From positions 13,515,249 through 13,579,248 of the forward strand of contig OY992832.1 of the NCBI GenBank assembly GCA_963921425.1: 64,000 nt of DNA, in the 5' to 3' direction. The position numbers were made by a program, and so were the translations under genes. Source of the stretch: Dryas octopetala. Lineage: Eukaryota > Streptophyta > Magnoliopsida > Rosales > Rosaceae. This document shows positions 61,368 to 64,000 of the stretch, in pieces. Positions within the stretch are counted from its first letter, which is position 1. The number at the start of each line of letters is the position of its first letter. Below the pieces are notes generated by a model. It did no database searches. It was not told the DNA's origin and was given only the letters and a program-made list of their open reading frames with translations.

Positions 61368-64000
61368 ATGAAGGGCCTTCGTTTTCTCGTCACTGCCTCT
61401 CTGCTCCAATTTATAGTCATGAATTTGACCACTGCAGCTGATACCATATCTCCATCACAATTCATCATCGGCTCTGATACCCTGGTTTCTTCCGGCCAAA
61501 GCTTTGAATTAGGACTCTTTCCCGCTGGCAATTCTAAGGCCTGGTATTTAGGAATATGGTACAAGAACTTTTCAGATACTGTTGTATGGGTTGCCAACAG
61601 AAAAAACCCACTTTCAAATTCATCTGGAGCAGCCTTGACATTATCCAAAAATGGCAGTCTGGTCCTTTTAGACCAAATGAATAATACTATTTGGTCCTCC
61701 AGTTCTTCCAGAGTTGCAGAAGATCCTGTTGCACAGCTTTTGGAGACTGGAAATCTTGTTGTTAGAGACAGGGCAACAACAGCTTCAGAAAGCTATATAT
61801 GGGAAAGTTTCAATTCCCCATCAAACACTCTGTTACCAAACATGAAGCTTGGGTGGCCCTTGAGAACGGACCTCAACCGATTCTTGAGTTCATGGAAAAA
61901 TGCTAGTGACCCGTCTCTTGGAGAATATACCTATGGGATTGAAAAGCTTCCGCTGCCTCAGCTTGTTCTTGCCAAAGGGTCGAAGAAAAAGTTCCGAACT
62001 GGCCATTGGAATGGTCTTCGATTGACTGGTATTCCTAGTCCTAGTTCTGGCCATGAAATGTTTGTGAAAACAGAATTTGTGTATAATACCAATGAGTTAT
62101 ATTATACGTATGAGGCTACTGCTAATTCTTTTATGACAAGATTACAACTGACTGAGTCGGGTTTGCTGCAACGGCTAGTGCTGAATGAAGGAAGCACTGA
62201 ATGGGCTGCTATGTATACTATACCAAATGATCGGTGTGATAATTATGGAGAGTGTGGGCCGAATGGCATTTGCAAAATTTCCAAAGCACCAATTTGTGAG
62301 TGCTTGCAGGGGTTTGTTCCGAAATCACCAAAAGAATGGGAGGTGCTTAATGGGACAAATGGGTGCAAGAGGAAGACAGCACTGGATTGCCACAAGGGTG
62401 AAAGGTTTCTGGAAATTCGAAATGTGAAATTGCCAGACCTGTTGGAGTTTTGGGTGAAAGACAGCATGCGCGCAGAGGAATGTGAGGGGGAGTGCTTGAA
62501 GAATTGTTCTTGTGTAGCTTATGCTAATGCAAATAATAGCAGTGGAGGCAGTGTCTGTCTGATGTGGTTTGGCGAGCTGATTGATATAAGAGAGATCACT
62601 CAAGATAATGGCCAAATACATATCCGGATGCCAGCTTCAGAACTAGGTAAGTGAATTTTTGTACCAAATACATGCATGCTGCTGCACACAAGGTCTTAAC
62701 ACATCCTCTAGGAATATATAGTTAGGTTGTGCAGTCCCATTTTATCCCTTTTTTCTTTCAAAGAAAGAAACTAATTTTGTTAATTACAATGATTTATTGC
62801 TTTCAAATAGTATGTTGCAAGGATCAAATTCAAAAGGTCAAAATTTTGTTCTTTTTTATGCTTCAATTTAGACATGCTTAAATGCATGCAAGCTGCTGCA
62901 ATGACAATAGAATAACTGGAAACACACCAGACCAGAAGAAAGCAATGCGTGATTTTCTAAGGAAATCAGAATAGTTCAATCTGTGATTTAAATTCTCAAT
63001 GTTATCTATTACATGATCTTTAGGTGATACCATACCAGACACCAGTCAGAAGGATAACAGAGTAGTACTCATCTCGGTCATATCAGCAGTTTCTGTGTTT
63101 CTTTTCCTTGGTTTGTCATGCTGGTGTTTAATTCTGAAGTACAGAAGAAAGAAAAGGGGTAAGCATGAATATTCACCTAGCTTGAAATTACTGACAAAGA
63201 GGCATGTATATATTGTGCTCTGAAAGAATTATAAGAGTATCAGTTCATGCACATGTACAGTGGCCTTTCTAGCAGACCTGTATATGCTCAAGGAAATCTT
63301 ATGCATTGACAAAGACATTGTCTTTGAAGTCTGTTTGTACTTCCATTGTTTTTCATTCTTAACTAAGTTTGCAAGATGCATAACTTAAGACTAAATTCAT
63401 GCATTTACATTACTTTTATATGATTGCCTTGTCCCCCATTTATTTATTTATTTATGTTTTTCATTTTACAGGTTCAAGAGCCAGTACGGAGGATCTGGAG
63501 TTGCCATTGTTTGATTTTGGTACAATTGCAACCGCCACCAATAACTTCTCCAGCAGAAACAAATTAGGAGAGGGAGGTTTTGGTCCAGTTTACAAGGTAT
63601 GTAAGAAATTGATAGTTGACCTTATTGTCTACGAAGTTAAGCTAATATACATACTAAATTTTCAGGCCAGCCTAAATCAAGAAGAACTAATAGCAGTAAA
63701 GAGACTCTCAAAAGATTCTGGGCAAGGTCTTATAGAGTTTAAGAATGAAGTTACAATGATAGCCAATCTTCAACACAGGAATCTTGTTAAACTTTTGGGC
63801 TGCTGTATTGAAGGAGAAGAAAGGATTCTCATCTATGAGTACATGCCCAACAAAAGCTTGAACTTCTTTATTTTCGGTCTAAGATTCTATCCTTTATCTT
63901 TTGGATTAATTATGTAAACTACAATATTTTTACTGATTTTCAGTGCAATTAATTGAATTAAACAGAGCCATATAGGACTCTGTTTATGCTACAAATGAGG
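61368..64000 (+). CDS. S-RLK7: G-type lectin S-receptor-like kinase, truncated by the window edge
   Basis: Exons 1-4 are present: 61368-62646, 63024-63158, 63472-63596 and 63666-63876, all open and in phase. Exons 5-7 (HRD, DFG and C-terminus) lie beyond 64000. The ectodomain has the signal peptide, bulb lectin, S-locus glycoprotein, EGF and PAN regions. It is nearly identical to S-RLK5 (shared [19 protein letters not shown]), with a short different stretch near 62030-62060. The kinase N-lobe has [13 protein letters not shown] lysine (about 525) and HRNLVKL. The hinge region reads KSLNFFIF where sisters read KSLDCFIF. Its promoter is altered by the LINE. Confidence 0.9.

Overview
This is nuclear DNA from a flowering plant. 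The genes carry plant-type GT-AG introns, intergenic DNA is AT-rich and full of nested transposons, and the gene families (G-type lectin S-receptor-like kinases, a MATE/DTX transporter, a plant LINE with a C-terminal RNase H) are plant families. A woody eudicot such as a Rosaceae species fits, but that is an impression, not a demonstration.

The backbone is a tandem array of S-domain receptor-like kinases (S-RLK, SD1 type, At4g27290-like), all on the + strand. Each full copy has the same seven exons: a large exon 1 (signal peptide, bulb lectin, S-locus glycoprotein, EGF and PAN regions), a transmembrane exon 2, and kinase exons 3-7. S-RLK2 (23952-27469), S-RLK3 (30726-34275), S-RLK4 (35509-38999) and S-RLK5 (46969-50479) are open. 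S-RLK1 (16132-19515) is complete apart from one nonsense codon. S-RLK7 (61368 onward) runs off the right edge. Broken relatives lie between them: a lectin relict (2912-3130), two kinase-end fragments (19844-20330 and 28190-29658), a 5' fragment fused in front of S-RLK4 (35338-35496), an inverted exon-1 piece (39756-39928) and a truncated copy (51557-52080). One MATE transporter gene (40058-42842) sits inside the array.

Transposons fill the rest. 1-4400 holds an hAT-like MITE and relicts. 4405-13493 is a MULE-like element split by an 8-kb LTR retrotransposon whose two 2.5-kb LTRs look identical apart from one G-run and whose interior codes only for Gag. 13494-15690 is a dispersed repeat carrying a 1.6-kb foldback element. 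21231-22018 (hAT-like) and 22081-23741 (MULE-like, with a very G-rich core) lie between S-RLK1 and S-RLK2. 44477-46423 is a TIR element containing an old LTR fragment. 52081-55231 repeats the 4.4-15.7 kb families in a different arrangement. 55258-61234 is a near full-length LINE inserted about 130 bp upstream of S-RLK7.

The array has been reshaped by unequal recombination and gene conversion. S-RLK3 exon 1 is a mosaic of S-RLK1-like and S-RLK2-like sequence. S-RLK4 appears to have exchanged its promoter and gained a 52-codon upstream reading frame. Two copies of one S-RLK promoter face each other across an exon-1 fragment at 39685-39982, which could produce double-stranded RNA against the family. 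Several insertions can be dated relative to the duplications because an uninterrupted paralogous site lies in the same window. All comparisons were made by eye.
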